Source: Trametes villosa (Eukaryota > Basidiomycota > Agaricomycetes > Polyporales > Polyporaceae). From it: 64,000 bases of DNA. The stretch is from NCBI GenBank assembly GCA_002964805.2, contig PUDQ02000067.1:124001-188000 (forward strand). The letters run 5' to 3'. The notes below the pieces were generated by a model, which worked only from the letters and a program-made list of their open reading frames with translations, ran no database searches and was not told where the DNA came from. Both the position numbers and the translations under genes were made by a program. Within the stretch, counting starts at the first letter, position 1; every line of letters starts with the position of its first letter. Positions 12,969-23,982 of the stretch are shown piece by piece.

Positions 12969-15900
12969 ATGGCCAGCAAGCAGGTGAGCGGCTCCGTCCA
13001 CGCACAGCCAGGGCGAGATATTGAACACGAACGCTGGCCGGCGGCGCTAGCTTGGGAAGCTGCGACAGGTGCGTGTCCGTCCTTCCGTGCGTTCTCGAGC
13101 CCCGGCCAACTCGTGTGCAGCTCGTGGGAGAGGTCATCGCGACCCGGGACAAGACCATCCAGTCGGACGAGTTCCGCGAGCTCGAGCATGACATCGAGCT
13201 CCGGAGGCAGGGCCTCTACAAGTGAGTACCGCTCTCTTCTCTCTATTGTCGTGTCCGGCGCTGGACGGTGTTGTCTGCGCTGTGGGGAACGCTGCGCGGT
13301 GTCAACCGCAGACAGCTCCCGTCGCGGGGATGATGCCCCCTTCATGTTGCGCAGTCATTAGCGCTCTGGTTTGTGGGTGTCCTGCTGGACTGCTTCGTCA
13401 CTCAAGGGGACGTGTGAGAGGCTGAATATGACGATGCTGTACGTCTTCTGGCGCGTGGAAGTCAAAGTGCCAGCTTCGCTCGACACACTCGGTCCGAGGC
13501 AGCCGAGCTGACGCCTGGTATGCTGTCATACGCCTGGCGCCGCCAGGCGAAACTGCTTCCTATCGTGTGAAGCTGTATCATTATCAAGCTGGTCATGTTG
13601 CCAAAGTCTTCAGATGCAGCATGAGAGATAGCGACGCATTTGTTGCACGTTCGTATCCGCGACCACGGCCCTTTCCACTCTCCTCGGTCCGAAGCGGCGT
13701 GCCTTGACTTTTTGAGCAGCAGCTTGTGTTATGCTTATGTGCCACCTCTGGCTCCCCTCTAACATATACATCCACCAGACTCGACCTCGCGTCGGACGAG
13801 TACCGGCACTACCTCCAGAAGAAGAAGTTCTCCGAGGCGCTCGAGAACGGGGATAAGCTGCTCGCGGTCGACGCGCTCGGCGCGGTCATGATCAAGCACG
13901 GCGAGGAGTTCGGCGAGGACTCGGCGTACGGGCAGTCGCTCGTGAGCTTCGGGCGCGCGCACTGCAGCGTCGCGGCGCTCCAGGAGAGCTACGCGATGAC
14001 GTTCGAGGAGTCGTACCTCACGACCATCAGGCAGAGCGAGGACGAGATCAAGGAGTACCAGGCGCAGAGGAAGAAGCTGGAGAGTCGGAGGTAGGTTCTT
14101 TGTGAGATGGGCTGGGGAAGGGACTGACGTGGGTGTAGGCTGAGCTACGACGCGACGGTCGCGAAGCTGGAGAAGCTTAAACACACTAAGAAGGTGCAGG
14201 AGAAAGACCGTGAGGAAGCGGAGGAAGAGTACGAGAATGCGAAGGCTCGCTAGTACGTGCCTTTTCCCTGGTTTGGTACTCCCCAAACTCACCTCCAAAT
14301 AGCGAGGAGACGCTCGAAGACGTGCGGGCACGTATGTGGGCAATCCAGGAGAACGAGGTCGTGCAGCTCCGTGAGCTGACGAGTTTCCTGGACCTCGAGC
14401 TCGCCTTTGTGCGGTCTTATCTCGAAGAGCTACAGAAGGTTAGGGACGGATGGATCGACGAGTACGTCTCTTGCGCTTTGAGTGACAAGTATCCATTACT
14501 CACCAGTGTGTGGCCTACAGGGAGTCACTGAAGAAGCTGGGTGCACCGAAAGCGCGGCCACCGCCTCGTCCCGCTCCGGCCTCCCGCGCCGCCTCCCGCG
14601 CAGGATCAATACGATCCACGAAGTCCATGAGGAAACCCGCCGATAAGGATTCCGACGACTCTAGCGACGACGACGCCTCCTCCCGCAAGAAGTCCCACTC
14701 GCGCCGGAAATCCGAGGCGAGCACGAAGCCGCCCTCGCGTCCCGTCTCGCGCGCCTCTCGGAAACGCTCCGACAGCGCGGTCACCGCCGCGAGCGAGAAG
14801 GACGTTGATAAGGAGAAGGACAGCAAGAACAAAGGGAAAGATAGCAAGGAGGAGAAGGAGAAGCCCGCGAAGAGCTCGAACCGGCTGAGTATGGCGGGCT
14901 GGGCGTCGAGCGCGATGAGCTCCGTGACCGGGCGCGGGAAGAAGGACAAGGACAAGGACAAGTTCGCCGCGCTGCGCGACGAGGACGAGGAGGAGCTGAG
15001 CGACACGGACGAGTTCGGGCTCCCCAAGTCCGCGTCGTTGTCCAAGGCGAGCGCGAAGCGCCGCTCGTCTGTGCCCGGCCTCCCTGGCGCGTCGCCGATC
15101 TTACCCATCCGGATGCTGAAGTCGGCATCGCTCCGCGGGGAGAAGGATCTGAAGGACTTCAAGGAGACGAGCACGAGGGAGAACAAGGAGAACGCGCAGG
15201 GGCGGAAGCGCGTCGTCGCGCTGCACGACTTCGCGGGCGCGTCGACGGACGAGCTCAGCTTCCGCGCGGGCGAGCAGATCGAGGTGCTCAGCGAGGTCCT
15301 CGACGGCTGGTGGATGGGCGAGCTCGGCGGCAAGCGCGGGCTCTTCCCGACGACGTACACCGAGGTCATCAACGCCTCGTCGTCGTCCCTGCCGCAGAAG
15401 CCGCCGCTCCCGCAGCGCCCGCCGTCGTCGCTCACGCGCAGCCTCGGGCTCACCAACGGCGGCGGCAGCAGGACCGGCTCGTCGTTCTCCTCGCTCGAGG
15501 ACGATGGGGCGGCGCGGAACGGGAGCGGGGGCGGGTACGAGGAGAGCATCCAGAGCAGCCGCATGAGCGAGTCCGACGACGACGACGAGTCGGGCAGCCT
15601 CATGCGCGTGCAGCGCATCGACGACGCCTTCGCCGCGCGCTACACCTCCGCGACGCCGCCCGCCCCGCCCGCGCCCATCCGCGCCTCCCCCTCCCTCTCC
15701 GGCACCGCCTCCCCTGCGAAGAAGGCCCCCCCTCCACCACCTCCGCGCCGCTCGACGCTGGCGGTGACCCCACCGGCGCTGCCGAGCCGGCCGGCGACGC
15801 TGCGCTCGCGGTCGTCGCACTCGGGCTCGTCGCTGTCGATCCTCGCGGCGGCCCCTGGGGCGGAGGAGCTCACGTACTCGCCGTTCGACAGCCCGAAGGA

Positions 15901-15994
15901 CGAGGCGATGAAGGTCGGGTGCAGCGAGTTCAAGCAGAACCCGTTCAAGCCGAAGGGGTTCTGCAGCAATTGCTTCCAGACGCACTCGCTCTAG
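12969..15994 (+). CDS. BAR-domain and SH3-domain membrane-remodelling protein
   Basis: The predicted product is a cytosolic protein that binds curved membranes, likely at endocytic sites or actin patches. Exon 1 is 15 nt (MASKQ), followed by an 18-nt microexon at 13051-13068 (LGKLRQ), then LVGEVIATRDKT...IELRRQGLYK at 13121-13221, a 557-nt intron, and the rest of the BAR coiled coil (LASDEYRHYLQKKKFSEALE, FGRAHCSVAALQE, RLSYDATVAKLEKLK, MWAIQENEVVQLREL). A long Ser/Lys/Glu-rich low-complexity linker follows. The SH3 domain runs from RVVALHDFAG through DGWWMGELGGKRGLFPTTY. After a proline-rich segment (KKAPPPPPPRR) the protein ends with a cysteine knuckle CSEFKQNPFK...CSNCF. Total length is about 750 residues. 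The BAR helices match basidiomycete BAR-SH3 proteins; the NPF in the tail is a classic EH-domain ligand motif. It is intact and probably single copy. Confidence 0.9.
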
Positions 15995-16392
15995 GCTGTG
16001 GTGGTGGCGGGGAGCATGGGCGGGGCAAGGAGAGGAGGGAAGGGAGGGGAGGGGGAGGGGGCGGCGCCATATAGGACTGATCTACCACTACTGAGGTCTC
16101 GATGTACAGATACGGCTGCCGGTTGGTGGCGCGCTTGGGTTCGGTTTTACTGGTATACATTGCTAATTTCTTGGATGCTCGCGGTAGATATGGCTGCTCC
16201 GTCCAAATATGCTGGTTGATTGTTCTACCTGCCGCGGGACCTACAAGCTTCACCGTCCATCCTACCGAAGGAACTACTCATCGCTTACAATTGCTCCAAC
16301 ATCGCAGCCGCCTCGGTAGATCGCTACACGTATGCAAAACGTTCAACAGTAATTGTCCATGTACAAGCGTTCGGGTCGTAGCATTGAGCACT
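15995..16392. other. 3' UTR region between convergent genes
   Basis: This is the space between the BAR-SH3 stop and the stop of the first BTB gene on the other strand. A purine-rich tract (gggaggggaggggga-like) lies at about 16030-16060. No gene is seen. Confidence 0.4.
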
Positions 16393-17519
16393 TTATTCGG
16401 CAAGCACGGAGTTCCATATGTCCTCACTCTCGCCCTCCAGATCTGCAACCACTCCCTCCGGTACCAGCCCCATGATCGCCGGGAGCCTCTTCCACACCGC
16501 CCTGCGATTCTCCCACTCGCGACGCCTGGCCATCGCCCGGCACGGGGGGCAGCACGCCAGACCCGGGTCGTCCGCAAGCAGCCGTACGAACGGTGCGAAC
16601 ATGCGCCGGTCTGCGAACGCTCCCTGGTACACGAGCGTCGCCCACTTTGTCCGCAGTCCGTGCATGCAGGCCACGGGCGTCGTGCAGCCGTCCGCGGGAG
16701 GCTGCGGCAAGAGCACGCGAATCGCCATGGTCGCGCTCTCCTTCGCGAGCGCGAGCGCGCCTGTGTAGCACCGCCCGAGGTCGCGGGGCGTGAGGACCTC
16801 GCGCATCCCGTTCTCGCCCTCGAAGCCGTGCGCGAGCTCCTCGCCGAGACACGCACAGATGAAGAGCGCGGTGGGGAGCAGCGAGAAGTGGCGCGTCAGC
16901 CGCGCGAGGTTCACGACGCCGATGGCGTGGACGGGCAGGAAGCCGGGTGGCACGAAGCCCTTGGGGCAGGCCCAGTCGTCGATCTTGAAGGGGAACGAGG
17001 CTTTGAGGTAGCGGACTGCGTGGTCGACGAGCTCGGTCATCTGATATTTGTGGCCGAGCCGTATTATGGCCGCCAGCATGTGGTAGGATGGCATCTCCGG
17101 AGAGAAGGGGCTGGATGTGCGGTGGTTAGAAGATCCTAGACCGACTGGGAGCAGGGTGCGTACCTAATGCCGGTCTTTGGCGTTAACGCCCGTAAAAGGT
17201 ACTTGAGATCGATCGGAGAGTCGGCGCATTCAACGGCAGGGCAAGGATCGCCAGAGCCTGGCGCCCCTTCGGCAACAGGCTGAGGCAGCGTGTCCATGTC
17301 GTTGAAGAAGGGCGAGTGTTGGGCCAGGATGCCTCTGTACACGCGGAACTCCACGTCGCCGGCAACGAGGATGATGTTCCCGTCTTCGTACCAAAAGTCT
17401 GGATCTCGCGCTCTGACGTTCGCCAATGCGTTATGTTGTTCCGTGGACAAGACAGCACCTTGGGTGCGTCGGGCGTCAGAGTCCCGTCTTGCACGTTCTC
17501 CGGATGTATCGCTGGACAT
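16393..17519 (-). CDS. BTB/POZ domain protein, paralogue 1
   Basis: Two exons give about 360 residues. The BTB core begins FWYEDGNIILVAGDVEFRVY and continues RGILAQHSPFFNDM, then ADSPIDLKYLLRAL. A phase-2 intron (about 17110-17154) joins GI|SPFSPEM. The second exon has IIRLGHKYQM, HAVRYLKASFPF, the family signature HAIGVVNLARL, LLPTALF, then CTTPVAC (C-x5-C) and CPPC (C-x2-C) before AVWKRLPAIMG. BTB domains dimerise and often bind Cullin-3, so an adaptor role is possible, but the C-terminal half is not a known MATH, Kelch or BACK-type repeat that I can name. The acidic loop between the BTB strands is shorter and less conserved here, and the PSH/DM segment reads PFFNDMDTL. The first ATG in frame is 17519 (MSSDTSGER). 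Confidence 0.85.
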
Positions 17520-18556
17520 GGCGAGTATCGGCGTCGAAGGCAATCCGGACTGTTGAAGCTAGTGCTGGATCGCCAGGCTTCAGATTGTCCAGCGCAGCAG
17601 GTAAACGGGAGGCAAGATAAGCTCACTGAAACCAGCAAGAGGGTTGCGGAAGCAAAGAGAGTAGAGAACGTGAAGCGAGTGCAACCAGACTTTATAGGTC
17701 GGTCGAGAGGTGCCACTGACGCGGCATGTTTGCGGCCTTGTGCTAGGAGACCGCGCCTGAAGATGGTGTTGTACTGTTCCGCTTTTTTCGCTGACGATAT
17801 GACACATTTGGGAGCTCTTGTAGCGATGTCGGAGAACGAGCGTCGTATAGCGAGAGCAAATCGGAGCGCGTTGTACTCATTGTGAACATAAGCGGTCTGA
17901 GGGTTCCATAAGAGCACAAGCGTATGATCATGCTCATGGAACCTCCGAGATTGCAGAGTTCGGGCTCCTCAGGTTATGCAGGCTGGAATTCCATACTGTA
18001 CGCTACAGAAATGATGGATTGTCAGCCATGGCGAACTTCCTCAGGCTCATAGGATTGTGACACCAACGCTTACCGCTGACTGGATTCTGAGACTCATAGC
18101 ATATCTCGCACATACCACGGTGAAAGAGATGCGAGGGAGGAGAGCAAGGGTACTTGGAGAGACTTGGAGACGGTCCTGGTCAGGGTCACCTACGAGCGCT
18201 TGCTGCCATGTGCGCTCGCTGACGCCAGGACCCAGATTGGGCCCGAGATGCCCGGCCCTTTCTTTCATCCAGCCACAGGCCATCGAGCTGACCCTGCCAT
18301 CCGCTATTCCGAGTCAGGGTATGGGCCTGGCGGAAAGACATGTGTGGGCTCACGCCGCGATTCCGTGGGGTCAGCCAGGATCAGCCAGAACCCGCCGGTA
18401 GTATCTGACCTTCTCGCGCTCTGCAGGTATCAGATTCGAAGGTGTATTACAAAGACGTCTTTTCATTTTTCGCAAGTATCCCTTTTGGCTGTCGACTGCC
18501 TCGGTGTAACGCTGACAAGCAGTTATCAGTCTGTTTATCCCCTACGCCTAGTAGCC
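17520..18556. other. Intergenic region between divergent BTB genes 1 and 2
   Basis: This is a shared upstream region of 1.0 kb between two divergently transcribed BTB paralogues. It contains no supportable gene. The core promoters of both must lie here. I see no TATA-like box that I trust. Confidence 0.4.
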
Positions 18557-19683
18557 ATGTATCACGGATTGGGCCCCACGATGCCGAATTCCACCAGCGG
18601 TCATACACACCAACGAACGAACTCTGCGGATGGACCCGGCGTCATTGCAGAAGCCTCCAGAGAGCGCGATGAAGAATTCTGGTTCGAGGACGGGAATGTC
18701 GTCCTCGTAGCCCGCCACATGGAGTTCCGCGTCTTCAAGGGCATACTGGCCACACACTCGCCCGTCTTCAGGGACATGTTCTCTCTACCTCCGCCAGCCG
18801 CATCTCCCCCACTCGCACAAGCTGCATCGGCTGCAGACACTACGGTAGTACATCTGTATGATTCGCCAGAAGACATTAGGCACATCCTGCGGGTATGCAT
18901 GCCGAACTCAAGCTTGGGGCAAGTCGAACTTCATGCACTTGTCACCGAGAGTTCAGCACTGATCCTGCGAGCATGCGTAGTTTCACTCCCTTTTCAACGC
19001 AGAAACCCCCTTTCGACATGACCTCTGCCGTCATCCGCATGGCGCACAAGTACCAGATGCACGACATGGTCACCCAAGCCGTGCGGTACCTCAAGCAGTA
19101 CTACCCCGTCAACTTCGAGCAGTGGACCCGAGTGTCCGGCTCGTCTGCGCGCGATCAATGCAGCAGCCCGTTCAAGGACGTTCACGCCATCGGCGTCGTC
19201 AACCTCGCGCATCTGGTTGAAGAGCCGTCGCTGCTCCCCGCCGCCTTCCTCGGCTGCTGCGCGCTCGGCCCTGAACTCGTCAATGGTCTCAAGCGCGAGG
19301 ACGGCTCGCACGAAGCGCTCTCCATGGACGATATCGGCCACTGCCTCCACGCGCACGTCCGGCTGGCCGACTGGGCCCTTACCCTTGCCGCGCTCATCTT
19401 CGAACCGTCTACGTCGGTGATGTGCATGAGTCCTCCACGCTGTCGCGAGATGCTCCTGCAAATACTCAAGGCCGTAGGGAACGAGGCAGACACCTTCACG
19501 TGCTGCCCAAACCTCTTCTTTTCCTGGCTGGAGCCGTACGAAGACTCTCTGCTCCTGGACTGTTGCGAGCGCTGCCGGGAGATGGTGCAGGCGCGCGACA
19601 CGCTTGGACGATCGCAACTGTGGAAGGATTTGCCCGAGATAGTGGGCGTCACAGTCGGAGACTGGGGTCTAGAGGTGCCGTAG
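18557..19683 (+). CDS. BTB/POZ domain protein, paralogue 2
   Basis: The BTB core reads FWFEDGNVVLVARHMEFRVF, KGILATHSPVFRDMFSLPPP, VVHLYDSPEDIRHILRVCMP. The intron 18919-18980 (62 nt) uses a GC donor, gcaagt, and joins SLG|FTPFSTQKPPFDM at the same place and phase as the intron of its sister genes. The second exon has AVIRMAHKYQM, AVRYLKQYYPV, HAIGVVNLAHL, LLPAAFLGCC, then the cysteine pairs CMSPPRC and CERC and the end LWKDLPEIVGV. It is closest to paralogue 4 in wording and exon layout. ATG 18557 is chosen; MPNSTSG at 18581 is an alternative. The molecular role is unknown; a cullin-3 adaptor is a family-level guess. Confidence 0.87.
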
Positions 19684-20320
19684 GAACTTCCCGGGCCCTA
19701 TGCCGTGTGGGGGTACACCGGCGGTGCTCACCACGATACCGCCCATGAACAGGTGCCTACCACGGACGTTGTACACTCAATCCGAGTGTCGTATGCACCT
19801 CAGGATGGAGATTTTGGGATGACGCCTGCGGTGACTGTTGCCACTAAGGCTATATCCCCTTCCCCGTGTATGTTTTCCGCCGCGCTATGTCTGTTTCACT
19901 ACTGCACAACCATATCTGGATTATATTCAGTCCAGCCATGTGCGCTTTCACACTCGCTTGTACCTCCTCATCCTAATCCGCCCTCTCTAAGTATACCAAA
20001 TAGCTCCGACCGCTAGTCCTGACACGTGGTACGCCGTTCGCGCGGATATCGCGTTCCCGTACCATCGCCGAATGCATAGCTGTATGTCGCTAAACGTCTT
20101 AGACAGCGCCACTCGGGTTTCGAGCTCACGATGTAGTACGGCCGGTCCCAGAGCTACCTGGCATCATTAATTGGAGTTACAAAATCGTAAGTGCCCTACG
20201 CAACGTTCTCGTCCAGGCCAGAGACAGACGACCGCGATTAGCTGAATTTCTCTCTCCAAGGCGCATGTATGGCATAGCGAAGACGTGGCATTGCGAATGT
20301 AAGTAGACAGATAAGCTGAA
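19684..20320. other. Intergenic region after BTB gene 2
   Basis: This is a 0.6 kb stretch with no gene, leading into the P450 relic on the other strand. A pyrimidine-rich tract lies around 19960-19990. Confidence 0.35.
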
Positions 20321-20434
20321 TCACGCCGTTCCATCCGGTGACTCCAAGCCGTCGAACAACGCGATGATGTTTGCAGTTGCCGGCCGGACGCGGACGTCCA
20401 CGAGGATTGCTCTGGCCGGGACCTGGCCGGCACA
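20321..20434 (-). pseudogene. Relic of a P450 last exon
   Basis: On the minus strand the sequence reads CAGQVPARAI, then ATANIIALFDGLESPDGT and a stop. This resembles the haem-cysteine exon of the nearby P450s (CPGQALADASIWLAIANM and ALFDILPPVD). The proline after the cysteine is replaced, a short stretch appears inserted in the middle, and no FGFGRR exon or earlier exon is present upstream, where the BTB paralogue 3 coding end lies 140 bp away. It is probably all that remains of a P450 copy that once stood between the BTB genes. Short length keeps confidence moderate. Confidence 0.5.
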
Positions 20435-20577
20435 GCGTAAGGGAAAATGGGTTGAGCGCGGCAGACGAGTGGTGGAGGCGTGAACAGTGCTTACCGGCGT
20501 CCAGCAAAGCCGAAGTATTGGTGAAGCGTACGCGGGGACTACAGTCCATGGACCGAGCCCGACCCGATGACCAGACC

Positions 20578-21744
20578 TCAGGCCGCTGCGACCGCCGCGC
20601 CACCCGCCGGTGTTCCTACAGGTTCTGGTGTGGAGACCCCTAGGATCTGTGTGATCTTGGCCCAAAGACCCGCCCGTTGGCTAATGCGGCGTTCCTCGAC
20701 CATAGTCTTGCATGAGCTGCACATCAGAAGGGTCTGCAAATCGTTCGGCTGGTCGATGGCCGTATCCAGGTATAGGAGCACGAAGAACGGGTTCGACCGT
20801 GCTATGGCATTTGTGGCACTCTCGATCCTCCGGGCGTAGACTCTGAAAGCGCGGTTGCACTCCGCGTGCGTCTTGCACTGCTCCGAGACAAGCGGCCGCA
20901 GGATGTGCAGGGACAGTCTGACCGATTCTTGCACGAGCTTGGTCTTCGCGAGGAGGCACAGTCCAATGTCGTCGAGGGCGAGCCGTTCACGCGTGCCGTC
21001 TTCGCGCTCGAGCCCGTCGATGATCTCCTGGTTGAGTTGACAACACGCGAAAAGGGCCGTGGGAAGCAGGCTTGTCTCTCCCGTGAGACGTGCGATGTTG
21101 ATGACGCCGATGGAGTGGATGTTCTTGAAGCCCGGCGGATGGTTGTAGCGGTGTGTATTCCAAGATGTGAGATCGGCGTAATACCTTTTCAAATAGTCGA
21201 GGGACTGTTTGACGAGCGCGTCCATCTGGTACTTGTGTCCGAGCCGCACTGCTGCGGAGACCATGTCGAACGAGAGGTCCCCAAGGAGATACGGGCTGCG
21301 CGGATAGGTGTATTAGGCGGATCAGCAATTGGGGCCTTCTTTCGATTTTCAACGGCATCACCTTTGGTTCCTCCTGGGCATATATACTCGTAGAATGTGA
21401 CGTAGGTCGTGGGGAGAGTCAGAAAGATGGACTGAAGGACAGGAGTCGTTGTCGGGGGCAGTGGCCTCAAGGGCGTTCGCGACAGCGGGTTGCGGCAAAG
21501 TGAACATGTCTGCAAAAACGGGGGAGTTCTCCGCCAGTAGGCCTCTGTATACGCGAAACTCGACGTCTCCAGCGATGAGGATGATATTCCCGTCGTTGTA
21601 CCAGAATTGCTGATCTCGCGTCCTGGGTCTCTGCTGAGTGGATTCAGAGCATTGGTCGGGGCTCAGTAGCGTTGTGTCCTGCGAGTCGGAGTCGGAGTTG
21701 CTTAGACTTGTGCGTGCTCGTTTGCGGGACACATGTTCCGACAT
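20578..21744 (-). CDS. BTB/POZ domain protein, paralogue 3
   Basis: It starts MSEHVSRKRARTS, a basic stretch that could be a nuclear localisation signal (RKRAR). The BTB core is FWYNDGNIILIAGDVEFRVY, RGLLAENSPVFADMFTLPQP, VHLSDSPHDLRHILRVYMP. A phase-2 intron joins NQ|SPYLLGDLSFDM. The second exon has AAVRLGHKYQM, SLDYLKRYYADL, HSIGVINIARL, LLPTALFACC, DDIGLCLLAKTKL, the pairs CKTHAEC and CSSC, and LWAKITQILGV. A Pro/Gly/Ala tail follows. It shares the N-terminal MS..V.RKRAR signature with paralogue 5. ATG 21744 is chosen over upstream possibilities because the matching paralogue starts at the same place. Confidence 0.88.
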
Positions 21745-22419
21745 TGCTGGGATGTCGCGTCGTTGCCGGGTGATGAGCTCTGCATGTGAGAGATTATATT
21801 CAGCGTTCTTTGTCAATAATGAGCAGCGTGCGCCAGTGTGGCGGGGTGCCTCTATCGCTCTCCTGATATATACGCACATGTTGCATATAAAAATAATATC
21901 CCGGCTTGATGCGGACGATAGAACGATGTTTCGAAGTGGTGTACTCGGAAAAGGGGACCAGAGAAAAGAGCTGCAGACGTGCGGAGAAAGTCAGTGCTAG
22001 CCTGAGTGCCTCCAAGCAAACGCTCAACGTATATCACCATACCCAAAGACGTAAAAGTCCGGCTGAGAAGAAGGGTGTAACGTACAAGTAGCCTAGTTCG
22101 CCAAAGGCTTGTCGACGTTGAGACTCGAGAAGCCGTGCACGTTAGAAATCTTGAGGAGAGCAAGGGAGAGCCCACTGGCGCTTCTGCCCAGCCGAGGAGG
22201 TTGCAGCGTGAGAACTTTGCGCTTGGGCGCTTCGATAGCCCAACTCGCGTGCCGCCAAGGTTGCAACTGTGCCGCAAGAGTGCCGCCAGTCTTCGAGCTT
22301 CGAGTCTTGAACGAGTCCGAGTTCCTCCTGCAACTGGTGAGTACTCAATGAAGCTCATCTTAAATTAGCCCTGAAATTGAGGCTTGAGCAGTTTCTTGCC
22401 CTCTACGGCGGGACCCCCA
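21745..22419. other. Intergenic region between divergent BTB genes 3 and 4
   Basis: This is 0.67 kb of shared upstream DNA with no supportable gene. Open frames on both strands lack motifs. Confidence 0.4.
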
Positions 22420-23527
22420 ATGTCTGGATCTACGAGCAATCATGAGCGTGGGCTGAGGGAAGACTCTGGGTCGAACACCGAGCACACCGCGAATGGACCC
22501 TCCGCAACCTCGGAGAGAAAACGGGACGAGGAATTCTGGCTTGAAGACGGGAATATTGTCCTCGTTGCGCGAAACGTAGAGTTCCGCGTCTACAAAGGGA
22601 TACTCGTAAACCACTCTCCTGTCTTTAAAGACATGTTCTCTCTTCCGCCGCCGGTCTCCGATCCCCCGCCGACTTCGCAGGCGACTGCGCAGACAGGCAG
22701 CGATTGCCCGGTAGTGCACCTCTCGGACTCTCCGGAGGACATCAGACACGTGTTGCGTGTATGTGTCCCCACCGCCAGCTTGAGGTACGTCGTGCAATGG
22801 ATAGTGACGCTACTAGTACCAAGCTCAGGCCATGACGCGACCAATCAGCTTTAGCCCCTTCTCGAAACTCAAGCCGCCTTTCGACATGGTCTCAGCCGTG
22901 ATTAGGATGGCGCACAAGTACCAGATGCAAGAAATGCTCACACAAGCCGTGCAGTACCTGAAGCAGTACTTCCCGGACAACCTCGACGATTGGGCGGCGG
23001 GCAGCCACTCCGGCGTGCGCCCTCCTTTCGCGGCGCTGCATGCCATTGGCGCGGTCAACCTCGCACGCCTTGTCGACGAACCCTCGCTCCTCCCCACTGC
23101 GCTCCTCGCTTGCTGCTCACTCGACTCCGCCATCCTCATAGGGTTTCCGCGTGGGGACGGCTCGTACGAACAACTCGCGCGCGACGATATCGCCCGCTGC
23201 CTGGACGCCCGCAGGCACCTCACGGAATGGATGCTCGACATGTCCGTTCGCATCTTCGACCCGCACCCTTCGGAGGACTGTCGGGATACGGCCACGTGCA
23301 AAGCCCAATTGCAGCAGATGCTCATGGGCTTGGGCATGTACGAGGAGTTTTTCGCGCACCCGAACATCTTCTACTCGTTCAGCTTTCCGTTCGAAGGCTC
23401 TCATATGCTGATGTGCTGCGAGTTCTGTCAGGACATGGTACGGGGCCGTGACCGTGATGAACGCCGGAGGGTGTGGAAGCTGCTGCCTAGCATCATGCGT
23501 GTCGAGGTCGAGAACTGGGGTAATTAG
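22420..23527 (+). CDS. BTB/POZ domain protein, paralogue 4
   Basis: The first ATG in frame is 22420 (MSGSTSNHERG). The BTB core reads FWLEDGNIVLVARNVEFRVY, KGILVNHSPVFKDMFSLPPP, VVHLSDSPEDIRHVLRVCVP. The intron donor here is the normal gtacgt at the position where sister gene 2 has gcaagt; the join is SL|SFSPFSKLKPPFDM. The second exon has AVIRMAHKYQM, AVQYLKQYFPD, HAIGAVNLARL, LLPTALLACC, the cysteine pairs CRDTATC and CEFC, and VWKLLPSIMRV. This and paralogue 2 are a recent pair by wording. Function is unknown beyond the BTB fold. Confidence 0.88.
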
Positions 23528-23982
23528 GGATGAAGAAGTTGGGATGCTGTTTTCGAAATACCGGGGTGTTACGACCGCAATTGAATCATTCAATTTCACG
23601 GGGATTGGCGGGAATCGGCATGGTCACCGCTCGGTTTTTGTGGTAAACTCATCTCTCGCCTTCCCGGAAATAAGAGCCGTTCTTTGTTGAGTCCACATCA
23701 CGCGCTCTTCTTGAACACAGGTGAGCTTATCAACATGATGGGCTCGATGCGAGGCACTTGGCCGCTCACACCGTAACGATGACGCGACACATTGAGCTCG
23801 CGAGACAATATGGGAAAAGAAAGAGGGGTCGTGCAGGCAGTGTGAGCGAAAGAGGCCGGGAGTCAGCGAAATAGAAGAAGACTATGATTGAAAGTGGCCA
23901 TTGCAGTCAACTTCTGGTACACGCCTCGCGCAACGTCCACTGCCGAGCGGTATGCGAACCGACTTCGTCCCAATCACGCCGC

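Noticed and set aside
14515..15985. Long minus-strand frames of 294-367 codons opposite the BAR-SH3 gene
   Set aside because: They are mirror images of the codon-biased linker and SH3 exon on the plus strand; the plus strand carries clear BAR and SH3 motifs.
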